Notes: generated from the letters alone by a model not told the origin. Counted from the stretch's first letter, positions 26,663-37,079 are shown. The stretch is 64,000 nucleotides of DNA from Verminephrobacter eiseniae EF01-2 (GCF_000015565.1 NC_008786.1:3410001-3474000), one strand, 5' to 3'. A program made the numbers and translations.

Positions 26663-26683
26663 CAAATGCAAATCATTCCCGTT
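26663..26683. promoter_or_regulatory. Fur-box-like operator upstream of the siderophore receptor
   Basis: On the minus strand the site reads GGGAATGATTTGCATTT, a common betaproteobacterial Fur-box variant. It lies about 110 bp before the start of the receptor gene, in the gap that also holds the SWIB terminator. Confidence 0.65.
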
Positions 26684-26736
26684 TGTGTCTGCTTCGTTTT
26701 GGCACAGATGCGCCACACTTTGCTGTGCGTGGCCGT

Positions 26737-26766
26737 AAAAAAAGCCGGCAACGCCGGCTTTTTTCG
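26737..26766 (-). terminator. Rho-independent terminator after the SWIB gene
   Basis: A GCCGGC/GCCGGC stem flanked by A-run and T-run. Read on the minus strand it follows the SWIB gene stop by about 22 bp and ends in TTTTTTT. Confidence 0.85.
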
Positions 26767-26788
26767 GGGGCAACGAATGCCGTGCGTG

Positions 26789-27088
26789 TTACTTCACATG
26801 CTTGCCGATCAGGCCGGCGAGTTCAAACATCGACACTTGGGGCTTGCCGAACAGTTCCTTGAGCTTGGCATCGGCGTTGATGTTTTGCTTGTTGGCAGCG
26901 TCTTGCAGGTTGTTGGCCCTGATGTAGATCCACAGCTTGCTGATGATTTGCGTGCGTGGCAGCGGCGCCGAGCCAACCACGGCGGCCAGCGCGGGGCTGG
27001 GTGTGAGAGCCTTCATGAAAGCGGCGTTGGGGCTGCGTTTCTTGGCTGCGGGGGCTGCCGCTGTCGGCGTTTTTTTTGCAGTTGCCAT
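26789..27088 (-). CDS. SWIB/MDM2-domain small basic protein
   Basis: A 99-residue protein. The first 18 residues are a Lys/Ala/Pro histone-like tail (MATAKKTPTAAAPAAKKR). The rest is a SWIB/MDM2 fold: TPSPALAAVVGSAPLPRTQI, SKLWIYIRANNLQDAANKQN, then LKELFGKPQVSMFELAGLI. In eukaryotes SWIB domains belong to chromatin remodelers; free-standing bacterial ones, often next to Lys-rich tails, are thought to associate with DNA, which is not proved here. It is monocistronic, with its own terminator. Confidence 0.92.
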   Translation of the reverse strand: MATAKKTPTAAAPAAKKRSPNAAFMKALTPSPALAAVVGSAPLPRTQIISKLWIYIRANNLQDAANKQNINADAKLKELFGKPQVSMFELAGLIGKHVK

Positions 27089-27329
27089 GTTGGGTTCCTT
27101 GTTGGACGTAGGTTGTCACCAGCGGAAACGACACTTTCCCACTGGATGATGGATGCTAATGGGAAAAAATCATGATTCCAAGGGAGGAACCATCTTTTTT
27201 GCTTCGATTCGTTGCACTGGCGCCCTGGTCTCGACATGACGGTTGTGCGCACCATGTCCAACGAACCCGCCCGCGCTTTATCGGGCCTGCGCAACTGACA
27301 GGCAGGCGCTATCACTTGGGAGGCGATCC

Positions 27330-27494
27330 TAGTGTCGCGTCACCGATCAGATGTCGTAGGCTGCGCGCAGCCATCGGAGCGCAGCGCAAGGCGCATCGCG
27401 CAGCCCATACCGATCTGTATTGGCAAGCGATGCAACGCCGCGATGCGCTTCGATGGCCAGCGCAGACCGACAGATGATCGGTGACGCGACACTA
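27330..27494. repeat. Palindromic MITE-like repeat, copy 3
   Basis: A 165-bp element in the same orientation as copy 1, one base longer because of a change at the hairpin tip (CCGATCTGTATTGG region). The ends are TAGTGTCGCGTCACCGATCA and its perfect inverted complement. It lies between the SWIB and aceA genes. No gene is seen in the rest of 27089-27686 apart from the short repeat at 27546-27600. Confidence 0.85.
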
Positions 27495-27545
27495 GTCTGC
27501 TGTGCGCGATCGAGCCCCGGGGCCTGGTGTCTGATGTCATTCCTG

Positions 27546-27600
27546 AATCATCCGTGCAATTTTTCGGCTTCGCGTTCACGAACGATTGGGAGATGGAATG
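27546..27600. repeat. Short repeat, uninterrupted copy
   Basis: Contains AATCATCCGTGCA (27546-27558) and, in inverse orientation, AATCGTTCGTGAACGCGAAG (27568-27587 region). The same two blocks occur, split by a palindromic repeat, at 11238-11481. Its position 50 bp from palindrome copy 3 repeats the association seen at copy 2. Confidence 0.5.
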
Positions 27601-27686
27601 ACAGGTCGATTGCGCACGGGGACGTTGCCGGGGGAGGGTTGAGCGTTTTGCCATCGATGGCCTGCGCCATGGTTACAAATTTCATC

Positions 27687-27728
27687 TCTTCTATAAGACA
27701 TAAGAGCTTGTGCAACTCTTATAGAAGA
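27687..27728. promoter_or_regulatory. Paired operator-like inverted repeats upstream of aceA
   Basis: TCTTCTATAAGA (27687-27698) and its exact inverted complement TCTTATAGAAGA (27717-27728) are separated by 18 bp, giving a 30-bp centre-to-centre spacing (about three helical turns). Each arm is itself a TCTTnnnnAAGA dyad. They lie 70-110 bp before the aceA start in unusually AT-rich DNA, so they are candidate binding sites for a dimeric regulator of the glyoxylate shunt. Confidence 0.6.
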
Positions 27729-27795
27729 CTTAAAGTCCTCTCCAAGGGCGGCATGCAGCAGCCCGGTGTTTCCAACCTACCTCTGGAGTGATCCC

Positions 27796-29127
<1,332 letters not shown>

Positions 29128-29297
29128 GCCAAAGCCTGGCGCTCGTTGCCGCAATCTGTGGTGAGCAACGCAGCCAAAGGGTGGCCCGACAAGCCCCGGG
29201 CGGATGCCTGGGGCGCGGGAAGTGGCCGTGGGGTTAAGATGCGGGCCATTCCATCGAAACGCTGAAACAAGAAAAGAGCAGGAAAGGCAGTCCGGTT

Positions 29298-29339
29298 ATG
29301 ACACCGCGAACTACGTTGGAGCCGTTCACCGGCCGCTGA
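29298..29339 (+). CDS. Candidate threonine-rich leader peptide of thrS
   Basis: A 13-codon frame encodes MTPRTTLEPFTGR and stops at TGA 29337-29339. Four of the 13 codons are Thr (ACA, ACT, ACG, ACC), two of them adjacent. AGGAAAGG lies about 10 bases upstream. It ends 38 bp before a strong terminator hairpin and 148 bp before thrS, the classical position of an attenuator leader peptide. It is too short for homology evidence. Confidence 0.55.
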   Translation: MTPRTTLEPFTGR

Positions 29340-29350
29340 GCTTGGCCGTC

Positions 29351-29408
29351 CGCGCTTGCACGAGACCCCCATCCTCCGAAAAGCGCGAGCCTGTTTCGCG
29401 CTTTTTCG
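29351..29408 (+). terminator. Attenuator terminator with competing antiterminator upstream of thrS
   Basis: The terminator stem is formed by AAAAGCGCGA (29379-29388) and TCGCGCTTTTT (29396-29406), ending in a T-run. An upstream CGCGCTT (29351-29357) is perfectly complementary to AAGCGCG (29381-29387) in the left arm, so forming that pairing would abolish the terminator. The upstream arm begins 12 bases after the leader-peptide stop codon, where a terminating ribosome would mask it. Confidence 0.6.
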
Positions 29409-29486
29409 TTTCCGGCCCTGGTGCTTGCCCGCACCACCTGTTCCCCACGGCAACCACGGCACTGACTGAAAAGAAAGTCTTCTCCC

Positions 29487-31406
29487 ATGATTCACATCAC
29501 GCTCCCAGACGGCTCGCAGCGCGCATTTCCGGGCCCGGTGACGGTGGCTGAAGTGGCGGCATCGATTGGCCCGGGTCTGGCCAAGGCGGCCTTGGCCGGC
29601 AAGATCGGCGACCAGTTGCTCGACACCAGCCACCGGATCACGGCCGACTGCCGGCTGTCGATCATCACGGACAAGGACGACGCCGGGCTGGAACTGATCC
29701 GCCACTCCACGGCCCATTTGCTGGCCTATGCCGTCAAGGAACTATTCCCCGAGGCACAGGTCACCATCGGCCCCGTGATCGACAACGGGTTTTATTACGA
29801 CTTTGCGTACCAGCGCCCGTTCACGCCAGATGATTTGGTGGCCATGGAAAAACGCATGGCCGAGCTTGCCGCCAAAGACGAGCCGGTGCTGCGCCGGGTG
29901 CTGCCGCGCGATGCGGCGATCGCCTATTTCAAGGGCCTGGGGGAACACTACAAGGCCGAGATCATTGCCGGCATCCCCGGTGACGAAGAGGTCAGCCTGT
30001 ACCGGGAAGGCTCTTTCGAGGACCTGTGCCGTGGCCCCCATGTCCCGAGCACGGGCAAGCTGAAGTTCTTCAAACTGATGAAGGTGGCCGGCGCGTACTG
30101 GCGCGGCGACCATCGCAACCAGATGCTGCAGCGTGTATACGGCACGGCCTGGGCCAGCAAGGAGGCGTTGCAGCAGTACCTGACGATGCTCGAAGAGGCA
30201 GAAAAACGCGATCACCGCAAGCTCGGCCGCGAGCTCGATCTGTTCCACATCGACGAGCATTCGCCCGGCACCGTGTTCTGGCATCCCAAGGGCTGGACGC
30301 TGTGGCAGGAGGTCGAGCAGTACATGCGGCGCGTGTACCGCGACAACGGCTATCAGGAGGTCAAGGGGCCACAGATTCTCGACCAGGGCCTGTGGGAGAA
30401 AACCGGTCACTGGGACAAGTACCGCGAGAACATGTTCGTGACCGAATCGGAAAAGCGCGACTACGCCCTCAAACCGATGAATTGCCCGGGCCACATCATC
30501 ATCTTCAAGCAGGGCATCAAGAGCTATCGGGACCTGCCGCTGCGCTTTGGCGAGTTCGGCCAGTGCCACCGCAATGAACCCTCGGGGGGGCTGCACGGGA
30601 TCATGCGTGTGCGCGCTTTCACGCAGGACGATGGCCATATCTTTTGCACTGCACAGCAGATCCAGTCCGAGATCCTGGCCTTCACGGCGCTGGTACAAAA
30701 GGTCTACCGGGACTTCGGGTTCACGGACATCATCTACAAGCTGGCGACGCGGCCCGAAAAGCACATCGGCACCGAGGAAAGCTGGGATCAGGCCGAGCAT
30801 GCCCTGGCCCAAGGGCTGCGCGCCTCGGGTTGCGAATTCGAGTATCTGCCGGGCGAGGGCGCGTTCTATGGCCCCAAGGTGGAATACACGCTCAAGGATG
30901 CCCTGGGCCGGCAGTGGCAGTGCGGCACGATACAGGTCGACCCGAACATGCCCGAGCGTCTGGATGCCGAATTCGTCGGCGAAGATGGCGCCCGCCATCG
31001 CCCCATCATGTTGCACCGCGCCATTGTCGGCAGCCTGGAGCGCTTCATCGGGATCTTGCTCGAACAGCACGCAGGCGCCTTGCCCGCCTGGCTCGCGCCG
31101 GTGCAACTGGCGCTGCTCAACATCACGGAGGCGCAGTCCGACTACTGTCGCGAAATCGCTGCAAAAATGCAAAAAGCGCTGTCCCACCTGGGCCTCAGGC
31201 TATTGCTCGATCTGCGCAACGAGAAGATCACGTATAAAATACGCGAGCATTCGATGCAAAAGCTGCCTTACATCCTGGTCGCAGGCGACAAGGAGAGGGC
31301 AGCAGGTGCCGTTGCAGTGCGAGCCCGGGGTCATGGCGACCTCGGTGTCATGTCGGTCGACGCGTTCATCGAACGCATCGCTGACGAGATTTCCACCAAA
31401 GCCTGA
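29487..31406 (+). CDS. thrS: Threonyl-tRNA synthetase
   Basis: A 639-residue class II synthetase charging tRNA-Thr. Domains in order: TGS (1-62), editing domain with [17 protein letters not shown] and [12 protein letters not shown] (about 65-230), catalytic core with [20 protein letters not shown] (motif 2) and [19 protein letters not shown] (motif 3), and an anticodon-binding C-terminus. Zinc ligands are visible: Cys in MNCPGH, His in QDDGHIF and His in MLHRAI. It begins the thrS-infC-rpmI-rplT-pheS-pheT-ihfA operon and is preceded by a putative attenuator. Confidence 0.98.
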   Translation: MIHITLPDGSQRAFPGPVTVAEVAASIGPGLAKAALAGKIGDQLLDTSHRITADCRLSIITDKDDAGLELIRHSTAHLLAYAVKELFPEAQVTIGPVIDNGFYYDFAYQRPFTPDDLVAMEKRMAELAAKDEPVLRRVLPRDAAIAYFKGLGEHYKAEIIAGIPGDEEVSLYREGSFEDLCRGPHVPSTGKLKFFKLMKVAGAYWRGDHRNQMLQRVYGTAWASKEALQQYLTMLEEAEKRDHRKLGRELDLFHIDEHSPGTVFWHPKGWTLWQEVEQYMRRVYRDNGYQEVKGPQILDQGLWEKTGHWDKYRENMFVTESEKRDYALKPMNCPGHIIIFKQGIKSYRDLPLRFGEFGQCHRNEPSGGLHGIMRVRAFTQDDGHIFCTAQQIQSEILAFTALVQKVYRDFGFTDIIYKLATRPEKHIGTEESWDQAEHALAQGLRASGCEFEYLPGEGAFYGPKVEYTLKDALGRQWQCGTIQVDPNMPERLDAEFVGEDGARHRPIMLHRAIVGSLERFIGILLEQHAGALPAWLAPVQLALLNITEAQSDYCREIAAKMQKALSHLGLRLLLDLRNEKITYKIREHSMQKLPYILVAGDKERAAGAVAVRARGHGDLGVMSVDAFIERIADEISTKA

Positions 31407-31493
31407 TTTTGAATACCAAAAGCTGCTTTGCCGCTTGTCAACTGTGCGGGATTGGCTACTTTTTTGTAGCGTCTTGATTCAAGGAAGATAACC

Positions 31494-32099
31494 ATCGCTA
31501 CTGAATTTCGTGATCGTCGCCACCGCGAAGAGCGCAAGCACCGCTTGAACCGTGAAATCATGGCCCCGGAGGTACGCCTGTCCGGGCCTGACAACGAACC
31601 GCTGGGCGTTGTGAGCCTGATCGAAGCCTTGCGCATGGCCGGCGAGTTGGATGTGGATCTGGTGGAAATCGCCGCCACGGCGAATCCTCCGGTGTGTCGC
31701 CTGATGGACTATGGCAAGTTCAAGTACCAGGAACAAAAACGGGCCGCCGAAGCCAAGGCCAAGCAGACGGTCATCGAGATCAAGGAAGTCAAGTTTCGTC
31801 CGGGCACGGACGATGGCGACTACCACATCAAGATGCGCAACATCCGCCGTTTTCTGGCCGACGGCGACAAGTGCAAGATCACGCTGCGCTTTCGCGGTCG
31901 TGAGATCACGCACCAGGAGCTCGGTCTGGCATTGCTCAATCGCATTCGCGACGAGTTGGCCGATGTCATCATCGTCGAGCAGTTTCCCAAACTCGAAGGG
32001 CGCCAGATGATCATGATGATCGCCCCGGGCAAGAAAAAGCCCGTGGCCAAACCGGTGCCGGACCAAGCCCCGGTCGCCGGCACTGCGGCGGTGACTTGA
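31494..32099 (+). CDS. infC: Translation initiation factor IF-3 with ATC start codon
   Basis: A 201-residue IF-3. The reading frame extends upstream of any ATG/GTG to ATC at 31494 ([20 protein letters not shown]), preceded by AAGGA; this matches the known use of rare AUU/AUC starts by infC, which lets IF-3 repress its own translation. The N-domain has [18 protein letters not shown], the linker is Lys/Glu-rich and the C-domain has [24 protein letters not shown] at 31545 would remove conserved residues. Confidence 0.95.
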   Translation: MATEFRDRRHREERKHRLNREIMAPEVRLSGPDNEPLGVVSLIEALRMAGELDVDLVEIAATANPPVCRLMDYGKFKYQEQKRAAEAKAKQTVIEIKEVKFRPGTDDGDYHIKMRNIRRFLADGDKCKITLRFRGREITHQELGLALLNRIRDELADVIIVEQFPKLEGRQMIMMIAPGKKKPVAKPVPDQAPVAGTAAVT

Positions 32100-32103
32100 A
32101 AAT

Positions 32104-32182
32104 TTGGGCACCGCGCCCGCAAAGGCGCGGTGCCCAATCAAAGTGGCTCGGGGCCAACAAGTTTGCAGATCGGTCTGCAAAC
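32104..32182 (+). promoter_or_regulatory. Two stem-loops in the infC-rpmI leader
   Basis: The first is a perfect 14-bp hairpin: TTGGGCACCGCGCC (32104-32117), loop CGCAAA, complement to 32137. The second is a 9-bp hairpin GTTTGCAGA with loop TCGG (32161-32182). Neither is followed by a T-run, so they are not terminators. In E. coli, L20 represses rpmI-rplT by binding structured RNA in this interval, so a similar translational control is likely. Confidence 0.6.
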
Positions 32183-32213
32183 GCCTCGCGAGCACAACCC
32201 AGGGGAGCATTCA

Positions 32214-32417
32214 ATGCCCAAAATGAAGACCAAGAGCAGCGCGAAAAAGCGCTTTCGTGTTCGTCCCGGTGGCACCGTCAAGCGTGGCCAGGCGTTCAAG
32301 CGTCACATCCTGACCAAGATGACCACCAGAAACAAACGCCATCTGCGGGGTACCGTGGCCGTGCATGAGACCAACATGGGCTCGATGGCACAAATGCTGC
32401 CCGGCGCCGGCCTTTGA
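32214..32417 (+). CDS. rpmI: 50S ribosomal protein L35
   Basis: A 67-residue, highly basic protein beginning [20 protein letters not shown], with [16 protein letters not shown] in the centre, the L35 pattern. The start is supported by AGGGGAG eight bases upstream. It lies between infC and rplT, the near-universal order, and is probably controlled by L20 through the preceding hairpins. Confidence 0.97.
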   Translation: MPKMKTKSSAKKRFRVRPGGTVKRGQAFKRHILTKMTTRNKRHLRGTVAVHETNMGSMAQMLPGAGL

Positions 32418-32442
32418 TCACTGACGAACCAGGAGTACACAC

Positions 32443-32802
32443 ATGCCTCGCGTCAAACGTGGTGTAACGGCCCGTGCCCGCCACAAGAAAGTTCTGGCCC
32501 TTGCCAAGGGTTTCCGCGGTCGCCGCGGCAATGTCTTTCGTATCGCCAAACAGGCGGTGATGAAGGCCGGGCAATATGCCTATCGTGACCGCCGCACCAA
32601 AAAGCGCGTGTTCCGCCAACTGTGGATTGCCCGTATCAACGCCGCTGCCCGTGAACTGGGCCTGACCTACAGCCAGTTCGCCAACGGCCTGAAGAAAGCG
32701 GCCATCGAGATCGACCGCAAGATGCTGGCCGACCTGGCTGTGCACGACAAGGCCGCCTTCGGCAGCATCGTCGAGCAAGTCAAGGCCCGCCTGGCGGTTT
32801 GA
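32443..32802 (+). CDS. rplT: 50S ribosomal protein L20
   Basis: A 119-residue L20 with the characteristic [20 protein letters not shown] start, [18 protein letters not shown], and [20 protein letters not shown] in the globular C-domain. It binds 23S rRNA early in 50S assembly and in E. coli also represses its own operon. It lies 25 bp after rpmI. The 287 bp between rplT and pheS carry no gene but include an AT-rich hairpin (GCTAT...ATAGC near 32817) and a fragment of the palindromic repeat. Confidence 0.97.
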   Translation: MPRVKRGVTARARHKKVLALAKGFRGRRGNVFRIAKQAVMKAGQYAYRDRRTKKRVFRQLWIARINAAARELGLTYSQFANGLKKAAIEIDRKMLADLAVHDKAAFGSIVEQVKARLAV

Positions 32803-33023
32803 TCTGACACCGCGGCGCTATATCTTTAATAGCTTCCTGCGCAATGACGCCAATGGCTCATGCGCCGTCCCGTATGAATGACTGCACAAGATGAAATCGA
32901 CGCGCTTCGTGTCAGGGCAAGGCGCAAACCCTTGCGACACCCGCTGGTACCGCGAGTGGGTGGCACCGCCGCTCTGGCGCGAAAGCTGCGGTTTCATGCG
33001 CAGTCGTTTGCGGGACGGCGCAC

Positions 33024-33038
33024 TAGTGTCGTGTCACC
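33024..33038. repeat. Terminal fragment of the palindromic repeat
   Basis: TAGTGTCGTGTCACC is identical to the left end of repeat copy 1 over 13 bases and close to copies 2 and 3; no matching right end follows. As in the full copies it is preceded by C, making CTAG. It probably remains from a deleted copy, inside the thrS-pheT operon between rplT and pheS. Confidence 0.5.
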
Positions 33039-33089
33039 AGGGCTTTGCTTTGGACAGCGCCAGTCCTTGTGCATTTTCAATGAGTCGCC

Positions 33090-34142
33090 ATGAACGAGTT
33101 GGATTCCCTGGTTGAGAGCGCGCGGCAACGCTTTGCCCAAAGCACCAGTCCTGCTGATCTGGAGAATGCCAAAGCGCAGTTTCTGGGCAAGTCGGGCCGC
33201 GTAACCGAGTTGATGAAGGGCATGGCGCAACTGTGTGTCGCGGAAAAGAAAACCCGTGGCGCCGCCATCAACTTGGCCAAACAGGCCATCGAGGCCGCCC
33301 TCAACGCACGCCGCCAGGCCCTGGCCGATGCACAGTTGCAGCAGCAATTGACAGCCGATGCGCTCGACGTGAGCCTGCCGGGCCGCCAGCGCGGGCAGGG
33401 CGGCCTGCACCCTGTGTCACTGACGCTGGAGCGCATCGAGGGCCTGTTCGGCTCCATGGGTTTTGACGTGGCCGATGGCCCCGAGATCGAGACCGACTGG
33501 TTCAACTTCACCGCCCTGAACACACCCGAGGACCACCCGGCGCGTTCCATGCACGACACCTTCTATGTAGAAGGCGGCACTGCCGGCGCCCCCAACCTGC
33601 TGCGCACGCACACCAGCCCGATGCAAATACGCCACGCGGTGCAGCATGTCAAAGCGCATCGCGCGGCGTTGGATGCGGGCCAGCCCATGCCCGAGATCCG
33701 CGTGATCGCCCCTGGCCGCGCCTACCGCATCGACAGCGACGCCACGCACTCGCCGATGTTCCACCAGTGCGAGGGCCTGTGGATCGGCGAGAACGTGGGC
33801 TTCAAGGACCTGAAGGTCATCTTCACGGGCTTTTGCCGCAGGTTTTTTGAAAGCGATGATTTGGTGCTGCGCTTTCGTCCCAGTTTTTTCCCCTTTACGG
33901 AGCCCAGCGCCGAGATCGACATCCGGTTTCAGACCGGCCCGCTGGCTGGCCGCTGGCTGGAAGTGGCCGGCTCGGGCCAGGTGCACCCGAACGTGGTGCG
34001 CAACATGGGACTGGATCCCGAAAAGTACATCGGCTTTGCCTTCGGCATGGGGCTGGACCGACTGACCATGCTGCGCTACGGCGTCAGCGACCTGCGCCTG
34101 TTCTTTGACGGCGACATCCGTTTTCTGTCGCAGTTCCGGTAA
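33090..34142 (+). CDS. pheS: Phenylalanyl-tRNA synthetase alpha subunit
   Basis: A 350-residue catalytic subunit of the (alpha-beta)2 synthetase. An N-terminal coiled-coil (residues 1-90) precedes the class II core: [35 protein letters not shown] (motif 1-2 region), the [13 protein letters not shown] segment and [18 protein letters not shown] (motif 3). Length fits the family. It is followed by pheT after 25 bp. No Phe-rich leader peptide was found before it. Confidence 0.97.
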   Translation: MNELDSLVESARQRFAQSTSPADLENAKAQFLGKSGRVTELMKGMAQLCVAEKKTRGAAINLAKQAIEAALNARRQALADAQLQQQLTADALDVSLPGRQRGQGGLHPVSLTLERIEGLFGSMGFDVADGPEIETDWFNFTALNTPEDHPARSMHDTFYVEGGTAGAPNLLRTHTSPMQIRHAVQHVKAHRAALDAGQPMPEIRVIAPGRAYRIDSDATHSPMFHQCEGLWIGENVGFKDLKVIFTGFCRRFFESDDLVLRFRPSFFPFTEPSAEIDIRFQTGPLAGRWLEVAGSGQVHPNVVRNMGLDPEKYIGFAFGMGLDRLTMLRYGVSDLRLFFDGDIRFLSQFR

Positions 34143-34167
34143 CGCCGATCCGTACAAGAGTCTGACC

Positions 34168-36633
34168 ATGCAATTTCCCGAATCCTGGTTGCGCGAGTTC
34201 TGTAACCCGCCGCTGACCACGGTCGAACTGGCGCAAACGCTGACCATGGCCGGCCTGGAGGTGGAAGCACTGCGCCCCGTGGCGCCCCCTTGCACCCGGG
34301 TCGTGGTGGGCCACATCAAGGCGGTCGCGCAGCATCCCGAGGCCGACCGCCTGCGCGTGTGCCAGGTGGACGTGGGGCAGGGTGGCGCTCTGCTCAACAT
34401 CGTCTGCGGTGCGCCCAATGCCCGGGTGGGCATCAAAGTGCCTTGCGCATTGGTCGGCGCAGAACTGCCAGCCGGAGATGACGGCCAGCCTGTCCGCATC
34501 GAACTGGGTCAACTGCGCGGCGTGCCCAGCCAGGGCATGCTGTGCTCGGCCCGCGAACTCAGGCTGTCCGAGGAGCATGGCGGCGGTTTGCTGGAACTGG
34601 ACGCATCGGCCCCCCTGGGCCAGGACATCCGCGTGCACCTGGATCTCGACGACATGCTGTTCACCCTCAAGCTCACGCCCAATCTGGCGCATTGCCTGAG
34701 CGTCCATGGCATTGCGCGCGAAGTCTCGGCACTGACGGGCGCTGCGCTGCAGCAGCCATCGTTTCCCGCAGTCGCCGCCAGGATTGCCGACAAACTGCCG
34801 GTGCAGGTCAGTGCCACTGACCTGTGCGGGCGCTTTTCCGGCCGCATCGTGCGCCATCTGAACCCGCATGCCACCACGCCGCAGTGGATGCGCGAGCGCC
34901 TGGCCCGCTGCGGCCAGCGCAGCGTAGCGCCACTGGTGGACATCTCCAACTACGTGATGTTCGAGCTCGGCCGGCCATCGCATATTTTTGACCTCGACAA
35001 GATCTGCGGCGGGCTCCATGTGCGCTGGAGCAAACCTGGCGAGCAGCTCACATTGCTCGATGGCAACCGCATCACGCTCGACGACAAGGTGGGCGTGATT
35101 GCCGACGACGAGCAGGTCGAATCGCTGGCCGGCATCATGGGCGGCAACGCCACGGCCGTGTCGGAGCAGACCCGGCATATCTACATCGAGGCCGCCTTCT
35201 GGTGGCCCAAGGCGGTGGCAGGGCGCTCGCGGCGCCTGAACTGCGCAACCGATGCCGGCCACCGCTTCGAGCGCGGCGTCGACCCGAGCCTGACCGTAGA
35301 GCATATCGAACGCATCACCGCGCTGGTCAGCGCCATCTGCGGCACGCCGCAGACAGCCTGCGGCCCCATCGACGACCAGTGCCTGAACCTGCCTGTGCCG
35401 CAGCCTGTCACGCTGCGCGTGGCGCGTGCGGCCAAGGTCATCGGCATGCCGCTGACGCAGCAGCAATGCGCCGACGCACTGCAACGCCTGGCCTTGCCGA
35501 TGGTGCAGGGCGATGGCCAGCTCACGGTCACGCCACCGGCCCACCGCTTTGACCTCACGATAGAGGAAGACCTGATCGAAGAAGTCGCGCGCATGGTGGG
35601 CTACGACAAACTGCCGGCCACGCCCCCGCTGGCACCCATGGCCCCCCAACTCGCCGCCGAGGCCAGGCGCAGCCCATTCGCCGTGCGCCGCGCGCTGGCC
35701 GGCGCTGGTTACCAGGAAACGATCAACTTCAGCTTTGTGCCAGAGCGCTGGGAACTGGAACTGGCGGCCAATCCGCAGCCGATCCGGCTGCTCAACCCGA
35801 TTGCCAGCCAGATGAGCGTCATGCGCTCTACTTTGTTTGGCTCGTTGCTACAGGTTTTGAGGTTCAATCTGGACCGCAAGGCCGCGCGTGTGCGCGTGTT
35901 CGAGTTGGGCCGGGTGTTCCTGCGCGCTGACGACATCAAGAACACCGACACCACGGTGGCGGGCATCCACCAGCCCCTGCGCGTGGCGGGCCTGGCCTAT
36001 GGCCCGGGCGACATCCTGCAATGGGGACGCAAGGAGCAGGCCATCGACTTCTTCGATGTCAAGGGTGATGTGCAGGCCCTGCTGGCGCCACTGTCTGCCG
36101 ACTTTGAAGCGGCAAGCCATCCGGCCCTGCACCCTGGCCGCTGTGCGCGCGTGCTGCTGAACGGGCGCGCCATCGGCTTTGTCGGCGAGTTGCATCCGCA
36201 GTGGCGCCAATCCTGGGAACTGCCCCAGGCCCCGGTGCTGTTCGAGCTCGAACTCGACGCCGTGCTGCAACGCGAGGTGGCCCGCTTCCGGCCCGTGGCC
36301 CGGCATCAGGCCGTCGAGCGCGACCTGGCCGTGGTAGTGGCCGAGCGCGTGACACATGCCGACATCATGGCCGCCGTGCAACGGGCCGCACCCGACACCA
36401 TGCGCTCGGCCGTGCTGTATGACATCTACCGCCCCAAGGCGCCGCGTGCCGGTGAACATGCCGCTGAACCGGCGCCCGCAACCGGATTGGCCCCCGGTGA
36501 GAAAAGCCTGGCCCTGCGCCTGACCCTGGCCAGCGACGAAGCCACACTCACCGAAACCCGGATCGATACCGCCGTGCAGGCCGTGGCCGACCAACTGGCC
36601 CGGTGCACAGGCGCCCGGCTGCGTGCCGGATGA
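34168..36633 (+). CDS. pheT: Phenylalanyl-tRNA synthetase beta subunit
   Basis: An 821-residue beta subunit. The start at 34168 ([20 protein letters not shown]) fits the family; domains are the tRNA-binding OB fold (about 40-150, [21 protein letters not shown]), the B3/B4 editing domain, B5 ([20 protein letters not shown]), the catalytic-like B6/B7 and the C-terminal anticodon-binding domain with [19 protein letters not shown]. It has a short Pro/Glu/Ala-rich insert near residue 770. It ends just before ihfA. Confidence 0.97.
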   Translation: MQFPESWLREFCNPPLTTVELAQTLTMAGLEVEALRPVAPPCTRVVVGHIKAVAQHPEADRLRVCQVDVGQGGALLNIVCGAPNARVGIKVPCALVGAELPAGDDGQPVRIELGQLRGVPSQGMLCSARELRLSEEHGGGLLELDASAPLGQDIRVHLDLDDMLFTLKLTPNLAHCLSVHGIAREVSALTGAALQQPSFPAVAARIADKLPVQVSATDLCGRFSGRIVRHLNPHATTPQWMRERLARCGQRSVAPLVDISNYVMFELGRPSHIFDLDKICGGLHVRWSKPGEQLTLLDGNRITLDDKVGVIADDEQVESLAGIMGGNATAVSEQTRHIYIEAAFWWPKAVAGRSRRLNCATDAGHRFERGVDPSLTVEHIERITALVSAICGTPQTACGPIDDQCLNLPVPQPVTLRVARAAKVIGMPLTQQQCADALQRLALPMVQGDGQLTVTPPAHRFDLTIEEDLIEEVARMVGYDKLPATPPLAPMAPQLAAEARRSPFAVRRALAGAGYQETINFSFVPERWELELAANPQPIRLLNPIASQMSVMRSTLFGSLLQVLRFNLDRKAARVRVFELGRVFLRADDIKNTDTTVAGIHQPLRVAGLAYGPGDILQWGRKEQAIDFFDVKGDVQALLAPLSADFEAASHPALHPGRCARVLLNGRAIGFVGELHPQWRQSWELPQAPVLFELELDAVLQREVARFRPVARHQAVERDLAVVVAERVTHADIMAAVQRAAPDTMRSAVLYDIYRPKAPRAGEHAAEPAPATGLAPGEKSLALRLTLASDEATLTETRIDTAVQAVADQLARCTGARLRAG

Positions 36634-36653
36634 CGCCCGATGGGAGTGATGCC

Positions 36654-36980
36654 ATGATCGAATTTGCAGTAGAAAACCTGGAGACACCGGCGCTGACGAA
36701 AGCACAGTTGGCCGAACTACTGTTTGATCAGATCGGCCTGAACAAGCGCGAGTCCAAAGACATGATCGACGCGGTTTTCGATCTGATTGCGCAAAGTCTG
36801 GTCGACGGCAAAGACGTCAAGTTATCGGGCTTCGGCAATTTTCAGATCCGCACCAAAGCGCCCAGACCCGGGCGCAACCCGCGCACGGGCGAAGCCATCC
36901 CCATCCAGGCACGCCGCGTCGTGATCTTTCATGCCAGCAGCAAGCTCAAGGAACAGATACAGACAGCCGCGATCGGATAA
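36654..36980 (+). CDS. ihfA: Integration host factor alpha subunit
   Basis: A 108-residue DNA-bending protein of the HU/IHF family. The start at 36654 is preceded by GGGAG; an ATG at 36630 overlapping the pheT stop would add eight residues. Key features are [40 protein letters not shown] and the DNA-intercalating Pro in RNPRTGE. It is about nine residues longer than E. coli IhfA at the N-terminus. Placement after pheT is conserved in proteobacteria. Confidence 0.95.
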   Translation: MIEFAVENLETPALTKAQLAELLFDQIGLNKRESKDMIDAVFDLIAQSLVDGKDVKLSGFGNFQIRTKAPRPGRNPRTGEAIPIQARRVVIFHASSKLKEQIQTAAIG

Positions 36981-37079
36981 ATTGGAGACCGCCTTTGTCG
37001 CAATCTGGACACCAACTGGCTGGCGGTACCGGCGTGTCTGCGGTAGGCTTGCCAGCTTTCTGGTCTGAACCCGCAATCC

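Noticed and set aside
32803..33089. A Phe-rich leader peptide before pheS, as in the E. coli pheM arrangement
   Set aside because: No short frame with clustered Phe codons and a following terminator was found; control seems to lie upstream of thrS.
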